A DNA stretch of 64,000 nucleotides from Chloroflexota bacterium (GCA_021787595.1 JAJYLQ010000002.1:1-64000); one strand, 5' to 3'; shown: positions 17,259 to 26,260, counted from the stretch's first letter. Made by a program: numbers and translations. The notes: generated from the sequence alone by a model not told the origin.

Positions 17259-18884
17259 ATGAATTTCAAAGAGTTTTTCAGACAACGAATCCTGCGCGGT
17301 CTCGTTCGGAGACTCAATAATCTGAAAATCGCGCGTATGGCGCAACTCGTAACTCGCAACTCGCCTCCCGCGTTCGGCGCGCCGGTTGTCTTCTTCAAGG
17401 CATCCACAGGGATTGATGATCTTTCATGGAACAGCGGATTTCATCTCCTGGCGTCATGGGCATTGCGATTGAAGGGGATCCCCGTTGCATATTTCGCGTG
17501 CAATGCCGGGATGAGCAAATGTGTGCTTGGGACAAATCGGGATGATCCGCATAAAGCGATGCCGTGCAGGTCGTGTGTTTATCAATCACAGACGCTATAT
17601 AAAAACGTTGAAACGTTCAAACGTTCAAACGTTCAAACGTTTGTCAATTGGTTCGACTTTGAACGTGACGCTGATCTCGAAAAAGCCATTCACGATTTAG
17701 ACCTTACTCACTTATCACTTTTTACTTATCACGGCCTTCCGCTCGGAAATTTATGTCTTCCCGGTTTGCGCTGGATTTTGCGTATCCATCATCTGAATAA
17801 TGACGAGAACACACGTTATCTTTTGCGGGAATATATTCTCTCGGCGTGGAATGTGGCACAGAAGTTTTCAAAATTTTTGGATGAAACAAATCCGCGCGCG
17901 GTGGTTGTGTTCAACGGACAGTTCTTCCCCGAAGCCATTGCGCGTTACATCGCACAGAAGCGCGGCATCCGCGTGATCACGCATGAAGTTGGCTTGCAGC
18001 CCGCGTCCGCGTTCTTCACCGATGGCGAAGCGACCGCGTATCCAATCCACATTCCCGACGAATTTGAATTGAACGGTGAGCAAAATAAAAAGCTGGATGC
18101 ATATCTCGCCAGGCGATTCCAAGGAGACTTCACGATGGCGGGTATCAAGTTTTGGGCGGACATGAAAGGACTTGGCGAGTCGTTTTTGCAGAGCGCTGCA
18201 CGGTTCAAGCAGATCGTTCCCATCTTTACCAATGTCATCTTCGATACGAGTCAGCCGCACGCCAATACGGTGTTTGAAGATATGTTCGCTTGGCTCGACA
18301 TGACTCTCGAGGTCATTCGCAAACATCGAGACACTTTATTCGTCATCCGTGCGCACCCCGACGAATTGCGCGTCAGAAAATCCAGCCGGGAAACAGTCGA
18401 AGGCTGGGTGACCCAGCACGAAGTCCAGAAAGAACCGAATGTGATCTTCGTCGGCCCGAAGGAAACGTTGAGTTCGTATGAACTGATTCAGAGGTCAAAA
18501 TTCGTGATGGTCTATAACTCGACGATTGGATTGGAGGCATCCATCATGGGCGCGGCAGTGTTGTGTGCGGGCAAGGCGCGCTTCACGCAATATCCAACCG
18601 TGTTCTTTCCGCAGACAGTGGACAAAGTAAGAAGAAAGATGAAAGAATTCCTTGACGCGGAGAAGATTGACGTGCCGCCTGAATTCAAACGTAATGCAAG
18701 AAGGTTTTTATATTATCAATTGTTCAGAACTTCATTGCCGTTTGGAGATTTTCTGGAGCCATCCGTCCGCACCACGCAGACGCGATTGAAGTCGTTTGGG
18801 TTGAATGAGTTGATGGAGTCGGATGCCGTGAAGGTGATTTTAGAGGGGGTGCTGGACAACGGAGATTTTTTGATAAGAAAATAG
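17259..18884 (+). CDS. Capsule-type GT-B glycosyltransferase with an 8-bp tandem repeat tract
   Basis: The 541-residue protein resembles capsular polysaccharide (KpsS-like) transferases. VYNSTIGLEASIMGAAVLCAGKA near the C-terminus parallels the donor-binding region of the gene at 1643, and FVIRAHPDELR is the usual H-P motif before it. An N-terminal cysteine-containing stretch (CNAGMSKCVLG, then CRSC) is unusual and may bind metal. Residues about 115-128 are encoded by five 8-bp units AAACGTTN. A gain or loss of one unit would shift the frame and truncate the protein. Start at ATG 17259; an upstream open extension covers the hairpins and is not counted. Role: surface polysaccharide extension. 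Confidence 0.65.
   Translation: MNFKEFFRQRILRGLVRRLNNLKIARMAQLVTRNSPPAFGAPVVFFKASTGIDDLSWNSGFHLLASWALRLKGIPVAYFACNAGMSKCVLGTNRDDPHKAMPCRSCVYQSQTLYKNVETFKRSNVQTFVNWFDFERDADLEKAIHDLDLTHLSLFTYHGLPLGNLCLPGLRWILRIHHLNNDENTRYLLREYILSAWNVAQKFSKFLDETNPRAVVVFNGQFFPEAIARYIAQKRGIRVITHEVGLQPASAFFTDGEATAYPIHIPDEFELNGEQNKKLDAYLARRFQGDFTMAGIKFWADMKGLGESFLQSAARFKQIVPIFTNVIFDTSQPHANTVFEDMFAWLDMTLEVIRKHRDTLFVIRAHPDELRVRKSSRETVEGWVTQHEVQKEPNVIFVGPKETLSSYELIQRSKFVMVYNSTIGLEASIMGAAVLCAGKARFTQYPTVFFPQTVDKVRRKMKEFLDAEKIDVPPEFKRNARRFLYYQLFRTSLPFGDFLEPSVRTTQTRLKSFGLNELMESDAVKVILEGVLDNGDFLIRK
17603..17642 (+). repeat. 8-bp tandem repeat (AAACGTTC) inside a glycosyltransferase gene
   Basis: Units in order are AAACGTTG, three identical AAACGTTC, and AAACGTTT. 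The unit length is not a multiple of three, so slippage changes the reading frame. Confidence 0.9.
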
Positions 18885-18950
18885 AATTTGTTTTGCTGGC
18901 GCCGCCCCCAGTCCCTCTCCTCATGCAGTGATGTCGTTTGATAGCCGATA

Positions 18951-19199
18951 TTAAACAGCAGATATTTGTTTCACAGAGTCAAGATAAAGCGTATCAGGAT
19001 CAACATCTTGTTCATGAGGCCAGATCACTGTCCCATTAAACGCCTTGACGCGTTTAAAGTATGCAAGGTCATTGAGCTCGACAAAAACGCCAAAGTTAAG
19101 CAGGGGCTTGCAGTCGTAAACGCCAATTTCACCATTGGAGAAACGAAGCATCAGAGTGTAATTATCGTTAGGAGTTACTTGCAAAACTCTCGGGTTCAT
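18951..19199 (-). CDS. DUF2442 domain protein
   Basis: This 82-residue protein matches the DUF2442 pattern: PRVLQVTPNDNYTLMLRFSNGE, then DCKPLL, and the C-terminal DVDPDTLYLDS. DUF2442 genes are often found behind a DUF4160 gene, as here, where the stop of the DUF4160 frame is 3 bases from its start. The pair has been proposed to be toxin-antitoxin-like, but no mechanism is shown by the sequence. It is transcribed against the glycan locus and may be a later arrival. Confidence 0.8.
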   Translation of the reverse strand: MNPRVLQVTPNDNYTLMLRFSNGEIGVYDCKPLLNFGVFVELNDLAYFKRVKAFNGTVIWPHEQDVDPDTLYLDSVKQISAV

Positions 19200-19201
19200 G
19201 G

Positions 19202-19469
19202 TTATCTCAGCGGTTCAATTTTATACGGCTGCTGTCCACTGACGGCCAAATCCCAATCAGCTACAAGTTCATCGCGATGGATTTCGATCCATGCAGTAAC
19301 AAGTTTTATCTTTGCAGATGGAAGGCTTCCAGATAGTAACTCGCCATCAGGAATCTTAAATACCGCCTCTTCGTCTTGAAATTTTACGTAAACATGAGGC
19401 GACTTGCTGTCTGTTGTCTATGAAATACATAGACACAATCAAGCCATAGAACATCGAGATAACCGGCAT
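19202..19469 (-). pseudogene. DUF4160 gene broken by a frameshift
   Basis: From the ATG at 19469 the frame gives MPVISMFYGLIVSMYFIDNR, the standard DUF4160 opening, but then runs to an early stop. Shifting frame near 19403-19408 gives the rest of the family: PHVYVKFQDEEAVFKIPDGE, then WIEIHRDELVADWDLAV and a stop at 19202-19204. Family members have two or three residues between these parts, so about two bases seem to be missing. It may be a true pseudogene or a sequencing or assembly error. It would form an operon with the DUF2442 gene. Confidence 0.75.
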
Positions 19470-19513
19470 AATCGAATTTTATCAGAAAACAGGATGCTGA
19501 TAAAATCAACGTC

Positions 19514-20371
19514 GTGACATTCAAAACGCACGTTCGCCCTCTCGTCTATCAAACTGAAAAACAAATTCAACGCGCCCGCTTCGCTTCCATGCGTGGGCCG
19601 CAAAATGGCTGGCCCATTCTGCTGAGCATTTCCTTTCCCAAAAGCGGCACGCATCTGCTCGACCAAATCCTGCTCGGCTTCTCGAAGATTGCGCCATTCT
19701 CGCGGCGATTGCATTCGTTCTATGCGGAATACGAAGGCGAAAGCGGGATCAAGCGCGCGCCCGAAGAAGCTCTTGATTGGCTGGATTCTCTTCGTCCGCG
19801 CGACATCGCCTCGGCACATCTTTTCGCGCGACCCGAAGCGGTCCACCGTTTAATCAGGCCCCGCTTCGTCCCATACTTTATCTTCCGCGATCCGCGCGAC
19901 GTGGCCGTCTCGCACGTTTTCTACGTGACCGATATGGAAGCGCGCCACGTTCATCACGATTATTATCAATCGCTTCCTGATTTTGATTCGAGACTCAAAG
20001 TCAGCATTTTGGGAAGACCCGATGCGAATATCGAATTTCCGAATATCGCAGAGCGCTTTGCCCCATATCTCGGCTGGCTCGACCACCCCGAAGTGATGAA
20101 GATTCATTTTGAAGACCTGGTCAATGACCGCGTAGCGACGTTGAATCGTATCGTTGACCATTTCCTCGTCCATGTTCCATTAACCATTGACCGCAAAATT
20201 ATTCTCGATTCTCTTGAGTCGTCCATCAATCCGGGCAAATCTCCAACCTTCCGCTCGGGCAAGACAGGCGAATGGAAAAAATATTTTACCGATCAGCATA
20301 AAAGGATTTTCAAGGATGTGGCGGGAGATTTGTTGATAAGACTAGGATATGAGAAGAATAATGATTGGTAA
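19514..20371 (+). CDS. PAPS-dependent sulfotransferase 3
   Basis: FPKSGTHLLDQ (about 41-51) is the 5'-phosphosulfate loop and YFIFRDPRDVAVSHVF the 3'-phosphate motif. The C-terminus FKDVAGDLLIRLGYEKNNDW nearly repeats that of sulfotransferase 2, so a duplication within the locus is likely. Length 285 residues. The start is a GTG at 19514; no ATG precedes the motif at a suitable place. The gene is preceded by the DUF4160/DUF2442 pair on the other strand and followed after 45 bp by a glycosyltransferase. It probably sulfates a second position or sugar of the same glycan. Confidence 0.8.
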   Translation: MTFKTHVRPLVYQTEKQIQRARFASMRGPQNGWPILLSISFPKSGTHLLDQILLGFSKIAPFSRRLHSFYAEYEGESGIKRAPEEALDWLDSLRPRDIASAHLFARPEAVHRLIRPRFVPYFIFRDPRDVAVSHVFYVTDMEARHVHHDYYQSLPDFDSRLKVSILGRPDANIEFPNIAERFAPYLGWLDHPEVMKIHFEDLVNDRVATLNRIVDHFLVHVPLTIDRKIILDSLESSINPGKSPTFRSGKTGEWKKYFTDQHKRIFKDVAGDLLIRLGYEKNNDW

Positions 20372-20416
20372 TTTGCCCTCACCCCTCTCCCGTAGGGAGA
20401 GGGGAAGGGGGGAAGG

Positions 20417-21352
20417 ATGAATTGCTCTATTGTCATCCGCGCTTATAACGAAGAAAAACATATCGGTCGTTTACTGGAGGGCATTGGACATCAAACGGTC
20501 AAGGATGTTGAAATCATTCTGGTCGATTCGGGTTCGACGGATTCCACCGTCTCGATTGCTGAGTCGTTCGGGGCGCGGGTTGTGCGAATCCCGTCAGGTG
20601 AGTTTACGTTCGGACGGTCGCTCAATTTCGGGGTCCAAGCCGCGACGCGGGATTTGATCGTCATTGCCAGCGCGCATGTCTATCCCGTCTATCCAGACTG
20701 GCTGGAGACCTTGCTTCGTCCATTTGAAAATTCAAATGTTGCGCTGACGTATGGCAAACAACGCGGGCCGGGGTCTGCAAAATTTTCGGAACAGCAGATT
20801 TTCCATCAGTGGTATCCCGACGCAGGCAATTTGAATCAGGCGACCGCGTTTTGCAACAACGCCAATGCCGCCATCCGTAAAAGGCTGTGGGAGGAAAATC
20901 CATACGACGAAACGCTGACGGGGCTGGAGGATTTGGCGTGGGCGAAGCGGGCGAAGGAACAGGGATATAAAATCGCGTATGTAGCAGAGGCGGAGATCGT
21001 GCATGCGCATGACGAAACGCCGCGCGGTGTGTTCAATCGCTATCGCCGCGAAGCGATGGCATTCAAACGAATCCACTCCGAAGCGCATTTCAATCTATAT
21101 GATTTTGTGCGATTGACTGCGACCAATATTTTCAGCGATCTATATCACGCGGCGCGCGAACGCGTCTTATGGAAAAACATCGCTTCGATCTTTTGGTTCC
21201 GCTTCATGCAGTTTCATGGGACGAGAGTCGGTTACCGCGAATCAGGTCAACTCACGCCGCAGCTGCGCGAAACATTTTATTATGCGCGGGAGAGAAAAAT
21301 GAAAGAAGAGAAGAAGAGAGAAATCGAGCCGATTCAGTATAATGAGAAATGA
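20417..21352 (+). CDS. Family 2 glycosyltransferase, rhamnosyltransferase-like
   Basis: GT-A signature: SIVIRAYNEEKHIGRLL at the N-terminus, VDSGSTDSTVSIAE as the nucleotide-binding loop, and NNANAAIRKRLW with TGLEDLAWAKRA as the acceptor/base region (ED). It transfers a sugar from a nucleotide sugar on the cytoplasmic side of the membrane. 311 residues; the charged C-terminal tail (ERKMKEEKKREIE) is unusual. Start at ATG 20417 after GGGAAGGGGGGAAGG. Its stop overlaps a possible start of the acetyltransferase gene (ATGA), so they are probably translated together. Confidence 0.82.
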   Translation: MNCSIVIRAYNEEKHIGRLLEGIGHQTVKDVEIILVDSGSTDSTVSIAESFGARVVRIPSGEFTFGRSLNFGVQAATRDLIVIASAHVYPVYPDWLETLLRPFENSNVALTYGKQRGPGSAKFSEQQIFHQWYPDAGNLNQATAFCNNANAAIRKRLWEENPYDETLTGLEDLAWAKRAKEQGYKIAYVAEAEIVHAHDETPRGVFNRYRREAMAFKRIHSEAHFNLYDFVRLTATNIFSDLYHAARERVLWKNIASIFWFRFMQFHGTRVGYRESGQLTPQLRETFYYARERKMKEEKKREIEPIQYNEK

Positions 21353-21369
21353 GAAAGGATGGTCGTGCC

Positions 21370-21837
21370 ATGTCCAAACTAGTCCCCATGACCCAAGCAG
21401 AATATGAAGCTTTCCTCGCGCGCCTTATTCCCGAATACGCGGCAGACAACGTCAAAGCCGGATACTGGGATGAATCCGAAGCGCTGGAGAAGTCACGCAA
21501 ACAGACCGAGTCGCTTTTGCCGCAGGGATTGCAAACCAAGGATCATTATCTTTACACGTTATATGATGGAGACGAAGCGGTTGGCTTGATCTGGCTGCGC
21601 GCGGATGTAGATCAGCCTAAGAAAAGCGGTTTCATCTTCGATGTGGAAATTGATGAAAAGTTTCGCGGCAAGGGATATGGCAGGCAAATCATGTTATTGA
21701 TCGAGAAAAAAGCGCGCGAACTGGGACTGAAATCCATCGGATTGCATGTCTTTGGAGAGAACCGCGTGGCGCGGAATTTGTATGAAAGCATCGGGTATGA
21801 AGTATCGAGCTTGAATATGATAAAAAAACTGGAGTGA
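21370..21837 (+). CDS. GNAT-family N-acetyltransferase
   Basis: The acetyl-CoA-binding loop is RGKGYGRQIM, preceded by DVEIDEKFRGKG and followed by IGLHVFGENRVARNLYESIGYE, the full GNAT pattern for about 155 residues. I prefer the ATG at 21370, with AAAGGA ten bases upstream; an ATG at 21349 overlapping the previous stop is also possible. It could N-acetylate an amino sugar of this locus, but it is equally close to general small-molecule acetyltransferases, so the substrate is open. Confidence 0.75.
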   Translation: MSKLVPMTQAEYEAFLARLIPEYAADNVKAGYWDESEALEKSRKQTESLLPQGLQTKDHYLYTLYDGDEAVGLIWLRADVDQPKKSGFIFDVEIDEKFRGKGYGRQIMLLIEKKARELGLKSIGLHVFGENRVARNLYESIGYEVSSLNMIKKLE

Positions 21838-21872
21838 TCGAAACTCTCCGCGATGCAGTTCACCGCGGTTTC

Positions 21873-22062
21873 TTATTGATGTTTACAAAAGTTAGTTAAG
21901 GGATGTCACCCTGAGGGAGCGCACTTCCCTGCACTTGCACGCAGGGCAAGTGTGCGACCGAAGAGTCCCGTATTTCGGACCAGAGACCCTTCGCTCGCCC
22001 CTTCACTCCGTTCAGGGCTTCGGCTCAGGGTGACATAAACCAATTTATATGAATGTCAATAG
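21873..22062. repeat. 190-bp repeat, family C, copy 1
   Basis: It matches 25793-25982 with three mismatches, all C here and T there. The core 21904-22035 has ends TGTCACCCTGAG and CTCAGGGTGACA, and holds a strong hairpin GCACTTCCCTGCAC/GCAGGGCAAGTGTGC. The stretch 21838-22302 has no gene: it holds this repeat, a family-A element, and a terminator. Confidence 0.85.
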
Positions 22063-22063
22063 T

Positions 22064-22236
22064 ATTACAGCGCAAGGTCGAGCAATCGTTCCCTGCCAAT
22101 TCTCCCTCACCCTTTCCCTCTCCCAAAGGGAGAGGGAGACTCCTTTCCCCATTCGAGGGAAGGGTTGGGGATGAGGGCGAAAACGGTAGAAAAGCCATGA
22201 GCAGAACCCTCAATGCTCTAACTTTGCGCTGTAATG
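22064..22236 (+). repeat. MITE-like element family A, copy 2
   Basis: Ends ATTACAGCGCAAGG and CTTTGCGCTGTAAT. ATAGT occurs on both sides (22059-22063 and 22237-22241), fitting a 5-bp target duplication. It abuts the right end of the family-C repeat. Confidence 0.85.
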
Positions 22237-22263
22237 ATAGTTTGTCTTTAGCAATAAAAGTCG

Positions 22264-22300
22264 AACAAAAAGAGCAGCGCGAAACTGCTCTTTTTGTTTT
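22264..22300. terminator. Rho-independent terminator, works in either direction
   Basis: AACAAAAAGAGCAG pairs with CTGCTCTTTTTGTTT around a 7-base loop, with T-runs on each strand. It ends the pepF gene on the minus strand and any transcript coming from the glycan locus. Confidence 0.85.
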
Positions 22301-22302
22301 AC

Positions 22303-24066
22303 TTATTGAAGCTTTTCCAATTCGCCAACCAGTTTTTCCAGCACATCGAACCCGCCTTGCCAGAATTTTGCTGAACGGATATCAATTCCCGCGTCCGCCA
22401 AGATCTTCGCGGGCGCTTCTGATCCACCAGCGGACAAAATCTTCAGATATTTTGGCTTGAACGAATCGCCTTCCGCTTTGAATTGTTGATACAGTGACAA
22501 AACCAACAACTGTCCGAACGCGTAGGCGTACACATAAAACGGCGTGTGATAAATATGCGGGATCGAAACCCATTCCCATTTGAATTCGTCGCTCAGTTCC
22601 AGCGAATCACCGAGCTGTTCTTTCAGCGTTTCAAAATACGCGGCAGAGATTTCATCCACTGAGGCGTTTTTCAAAATCATCCTGTGCGCCTGCTTCTCGA
22701 ACATGGCGAAATAGGATTGGCGCATGATCGTGGCATAGGCGTCGTCCATCTGTTTGAAAAGCAGATCGCGGCGCACGGACTCATCGGTCTCCTCCGCCAG
22801 AAGTTTATCGGTTAGCATCATTTCGCCAAATGTGGACGCGGTCTCTGCCAGCGGCAGGGAAGACTGGAACGTGAACGCGCTGTGATGGCTTGCCAGCATC
22901 GAATGAATCGCGTGGCCGAGTTCGTGCGCCATCACGGCCACATCGCGGGCGCGGCCCTGATAGTTAAGCAAAACATAGGGCGTCATTTCCGGCACGACTG
23001 ACCAGCAGAATGCGCCGCCCGTCTTTCCTTTGCGGATTGCGCTGTCCAAATGATCTGTGTCGAAGACGCGCCGCGCCAGTTCCGCAAGTTTCGGGTCGAA
23101 CGCGCCGAATGATTCGAAGACCATTTGTGCGGCTTTGTCAAAATCAAATTGCTTTTGTGACCTGCTGACCGGCGCATAAATGTCATAGCGGCGCAGTTTC
23201 TCCATGCCAACGAATTGCGCCTTCAACTTGAAATAGCGCTGGAAGATCTGTACGTTCTTGCGCGCCACATCCAGCAGCGCATCCACGGCTTCATCGGGAA
23301 TATCGTTCGAGAGATTGCGCGCCGCGATCGGATTCAAAAATTTTCTCAGCGAAATATTCTCCGTGTGCCAGTCGCGGACGATGGTCTGGTATATTTGGCC
23401 GAGGATCGGCCCGTCCGCGCCGAAGACGCGGAATTGTTCCCGATAGCTGCGGGCGCGCTCATCGGGATCCGCGCTGTAACGAAAAGCCTGCAATTCGCTT
23501 TCAGTCAGTTCCTTGATTTCGCCGCCCGCTTCGAATTTGAATGTGTAACGATGGGTGATCGAATCGTATAAGGTATTGAGCGCGTTGACGCCGGTCACAT
23601 TTTTAAGATTGATGATCTTTTCCTCGGGTTCGCTCAGCGTGTGCGGTTTGAAATGCCGAATCATTTCGAGATGATAACGATCATCGCCCGACGCATCCAT
23701 CAGGCGTTTTGCATTTGCCTCATCCACTTCCTTCCACCACAGATCGAAGAACAGCACGCGGTTCTGCATCTCCGCCGCGAACTGGTCCATGCGCGACTGC
23801 AAAGTCTGTGCGGCCTGATCCTGCGTGTCCGCCGCAAAAGCGAGACCCGCGAACGCATACATCCGGCTGACAGTACGGTTTATTTCTTCGGAGGCGCGCA
23901 CGATCTCGACGAGTTGCTCCGCTTCCATCTCGGATTTCAGCTTGCCGCGCACCCCCTCGAAGCTCGTTACCTGCTCCTCGACCTGGTCGAATGCCGCTTC
24001 CAGTTCCGGACTATCGAAGCCGGGGAAGAGGTCAGCAAGACTCCATTTTGTTTGAACGTAGGTCAT
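22303..24066 (-). CDS. pepF: Oligoendopeptidase F (M3 family metallopeptidase)
   Basis: The 587-residue cytoplasmic protein has the zinc-binding HExxH motif in VMAHELGHAIHS, with the family's third ligand region TASTFGEMML about 25 residues later. It cuts peptides of roughly 7-20 residues. Length and N-terminal pattern (WSLADLFPGFDS) are normal for PepF. It is a single gene with its own terminator, transcribed away from the membrane protein gene 71 bp upstream in the same direction, so a shared transcript is possible. Confidence 0.92.
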   Translation of the reverse strand: MTYVQTKWSLADLFPGFDSPELEAAFDQVEEQVTSFEGVRGKLKSEMEAEQLVEIVRASEEINRTVSRMYAFAGLAFAADTQDQAAQTLQSRMDQFAAEMQNRVLFFDLWWKEVDEANAKRLMDASGDDRYHLEMIRHFKPHTLSEPEEKIINLKNVTGVNALNTLYDSITHRYTFKFEAGGEIKELTESELQAFRYSADPDERARSYREQFRVFGADGPILGQIYQTIVRDWHTENISLRKFLNPIAARNLSNDIPDEAVDALLDVARKNVQIFQRYFKLKAQFVGMEKLRRYDIYAPVSRSQKQFDFDKAAQMVFESFGAFDPKLAELARRVFDTDHLDSAIRKGKTGGAFCWSVVPEMTPYVLLNYQGRARDVAVMAHELGHAIHSMLASHHSAFTFQSSLPLAETASTFGEMMLTDKLLAEETDESVRRDLLFKQMDDAYATIMRQSYFAMFEKQAHRMILKNASVDEISAAYFETLKEQLGDSLELSDEFKWEWVSIPHIYHTPFYVYAYAFGQLLVLSLYQQFKAEGDSFKPKYLKILSAGGSEAPAKILADAGIDIRSAKFWQGGFDVLEKLVGELEKLQ

Positions 24067-24137
24067 GGTGTTCTCCGTTGTTGTACAGCGCTGTGATCGT
24101 TATTCCGTAGAAGGGATTTGAAGCTTAATGACTTTTC

Positions 24138-25580
24138 TCAATTTGTTTGTGGAACTTTCGACTTGGTCCCCTTCCATTCCCGATAGGCCAAAAAAAACAG
24201 GATACATAAAGTAACCATTGTGCATGTAAAACCGATGATGAGGGTGGCCGTGTATGCGGGGTTGGAGGTGTTGGCTACAGCTACGTGGATGATATTCGTC
24301 GCGCGTTTGGAAATGCCGTAGTTACTAATGCTCCAGACGCGGGAATGATAAATCAGATCGTAGGCCATCAAGGCTTCGCCAAACAGCAAAATAACCATCT
24401 TCTCCCAGCCTTTTGGGTCCCATTCACTGAGAAAAGACTGGAATTGAATGGCGGCAAGAATGATCAGGAACACAACCGGGACGATGATGAAACGGGTGGG
24501 GGCGCGCTGGGAGTCCGCAAAAGGAATGGGAGAATTAAAGATTGGCTGATAGATGGACCCGATGGAGAAAAAGGTCATGACCAGCATCGGAAGATAAAGG
24601 GACCGGTATCGTTCTTCCCTTATCCAATTTCTGATTATCCCGTAATAGATCAAGAAAGCGAACCCTATTGCGCCCACGTAATATTCTTTTTCCCAGTCGC
24701 CGCGCGGTACGTTTAGCACGACAAAGGATTGGATCAATTGGAGTACAGATAAAAAGCCTCCCAGATTTTGCAGACCGGTGCCGCCTGCATATTGTAAAGC
24801 GGGTGGGAGGATGCGGATCATGCTGACAAGCCCGCTCAGGAGAACCGCTTTTATTGCTGGAGAAAAATAGCGCGGTTGGAACAACCCGATCAATAAAAGA
24901 AAAGCCATGCAGTAGATAAAGAAGTGTGCCGCTCCCTGCAAGGTGATTGCCAGCATGACAAGCGTCATGGAAAGCAGCCATTTCCAACCGGTTTTTCCCC
25001 CTTCCAGCATTTCCAGAACGAGGAGAACGTAAAAGGGCAAAAGAAAATACGCCACCCATTCAAAATGACCAACGCCCATGTGGGCAATGATATGACCATT
25101 AAGGTTGAACAGCAAAAACAGGGAAAGAAATGAAATGAAGGAGAGATGATATCTTTTGCGGATCAATAAAAGCCCTGCAAAACCTATCGCATAAAAAATC
25201 CAGACATCCACAAGGACATAGGTTGCGGGATTCAAGAAATCGAGCAAAAGGATCTGGGGTGAGAAGGGACGATTCTGCCGCGCAAGATATTCGCTCGGAA
25301 TCATATAGGGGGATTGGGCGATCATGGGGAATTGCCCGCTTCTGAGCGCCTTGACCAGGAAATCAAGATAAGGTCCCACCTGCAGGTGCCAGTCCTGGAT
25401 ATCGAAGTGATTATTGAACCAGTCCAGGAAAACGCCCCAATGCAATATGCCTCCTGCGAACAAACCTGCCAGTAATATGACCGTGGCCCATTTTGCCCGA
25501 GGAGACTCAACCGGGTTAAACAAGACGTCAAGGCAAAATTGACCAGCCTGTTCAAGTTTTTGCAATAATGACCGAATCAT
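24138..25580 (-). CDS. Polytopic membrane protein of unknown function, possibly GT-C or YfhO-like
   Basis: The 480-residue protein has a cytoplasmic N-terminal helix, about eleven membrane spans, and a large loop after span 1 (DWFNNHFDIQDWHLQVGPYL) that contains acidic residues, as in lipid-linked sugar transferases and YfhO-type proteins. The segment SPIPFADSQRAPTRFIIVP resembles a loop in YfhO-like proteins. I cannot assign a substrate. No clear operon partner other than pepF downstream. Confidence 0.45.
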   Translation of the reverse strand: MIRSLLQKLEQAGQFCLDVLFNPVESPRAKWATVILLAGLFAGGILHWGVFLDWFNNHFDIQDWHLQVGPYLDFLVKALRSGQFPMIAQSPYMIPSEYLARQNRPFSPQILLLDFLNPATYVLVDVWIFYAIGFAGLLLIRKRYHLSFISFLSLFLLFNLNGHIIAHMGVGHFEWVAYFLLPFYVLLVLEMLEGGKTGWKWLLSMTLVMLAITLQGAAHFFIYCMAFLLLIGLFQPRYFSPAIKAVLLSGLVSMIRILPPALQYAGGTGLQNLGGFLSVLQLIQSFVVLNVPRGDWEKEYYVGAIGFAFLIYYGIIRNWIREERYRSLYLPMLVMTFFSIGSIYQPIFNSPIPFADSQRAPTRFIIVPVVFLIILAAIQFQSFLSEWDPKGWEKMVILLFGEALMAYDLIYHSRVWSISNYGISKRATNIIHVAVANTSNPAYTATLIIGFTCTMVTLCILFFLAYREWKGTKSKVPQTN

Positions 25581-25707
25581 GCTTTCCCTTTACAAATGCT
25601 TTAGAGATGAATTGCAGACCCGATTATACGACTTGATTCCTGCTGGCAGACTTATTCAGCGAAGCAAGATTGCTTCGCCGGACAAGAAAGACGTTTATTG
25701 TATTTTA

Positions 25708-25792
25708 CAATACCTTCGCCAATGCGGTATCGGGAGCGGCGAACGCGGGGACAATTTGCCAAATTGTCCCACAAATGGCGAAGGTATTGATT
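25708..25792. repeat. Nested palindrome with AATACCTTCGCCA arms
   Basis: AATACCTTCGCCA and TGGCGAAGGTATT form the outer pair. GGGACAATTTG/CAAATTGTCCC form an inner hairpin. This looks like another small mobile palindrome. The 680-bp gap 25581-26260 contains this element, the family-C repeat, and a weak gene remnant. Confidence 0.65.
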
Positions 25793-25982
25793 TTATTGAT
25801 GTTTACAAAAGTTAGTTAAGGGATGTCACTCTGAGGGAGCGCACTTCCCTGCACTTGCACGCAGGGCAAGTGTGCGACCGAAGAGTCTCGTATTTCGGAC
25901 TAGAGACCCTTCGCTCGCCCCTTCACTCCGTTCAGGGCTTCGGCTCAGGGTGACATAAACCAATTTATATGAATGTCAATAG
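25793..25982. repeat. 190-bp repeat, family C, copy 2
   Basis: Near-identical to 21873-22062; core 25824-25955. The shared sequence goes about 30 bases beyond the inverted ends on each side, so the mobile or amplified unit is larger than the palindrome. Confidence 0.85.
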
Positions 25983-26248
25983 CCTTTCACTGGATTACCG
26001 CAAAATGATTCTTCGACGTGTAATGGATATAATTTTGCCACAATGGGATGATATCCAACTGATGGTAATCGTGGTTGGAAAAGGTTTGGATGATCCGCCC
26101 GGCCTTGATAACACGCGGCCAGCACGCCTCCGTCGTTGGACGGATTGGCTGACGTTCCTGCCAGGATGGTCGCGTCGCCTCCGCTTCCAAGCGCGATTCG
26201 GTCGCCAGCTTGATTGTCCCAGAATAAGTTGTAATCCAGAATCCGCAA
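25976..26248 (-). pseudogene. Possible gene remnant, beta-helix-like peptide
   Basis: A 90-codon minus-strand frame begins RILDYNLFWDNQAGD and continues ALGSGGDATILAGTSANP. Phrases such as YNLFWDN occur in right-handed parallel beta-helix proteins. There is no full domain and no ribosome binding site, and its 3' end lies in the family-C repeat. It is probably a decayed fragment; it could also be chance. Confidence 0.25.
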
Positions 26249-26260
26249 TTTACAAATTCA

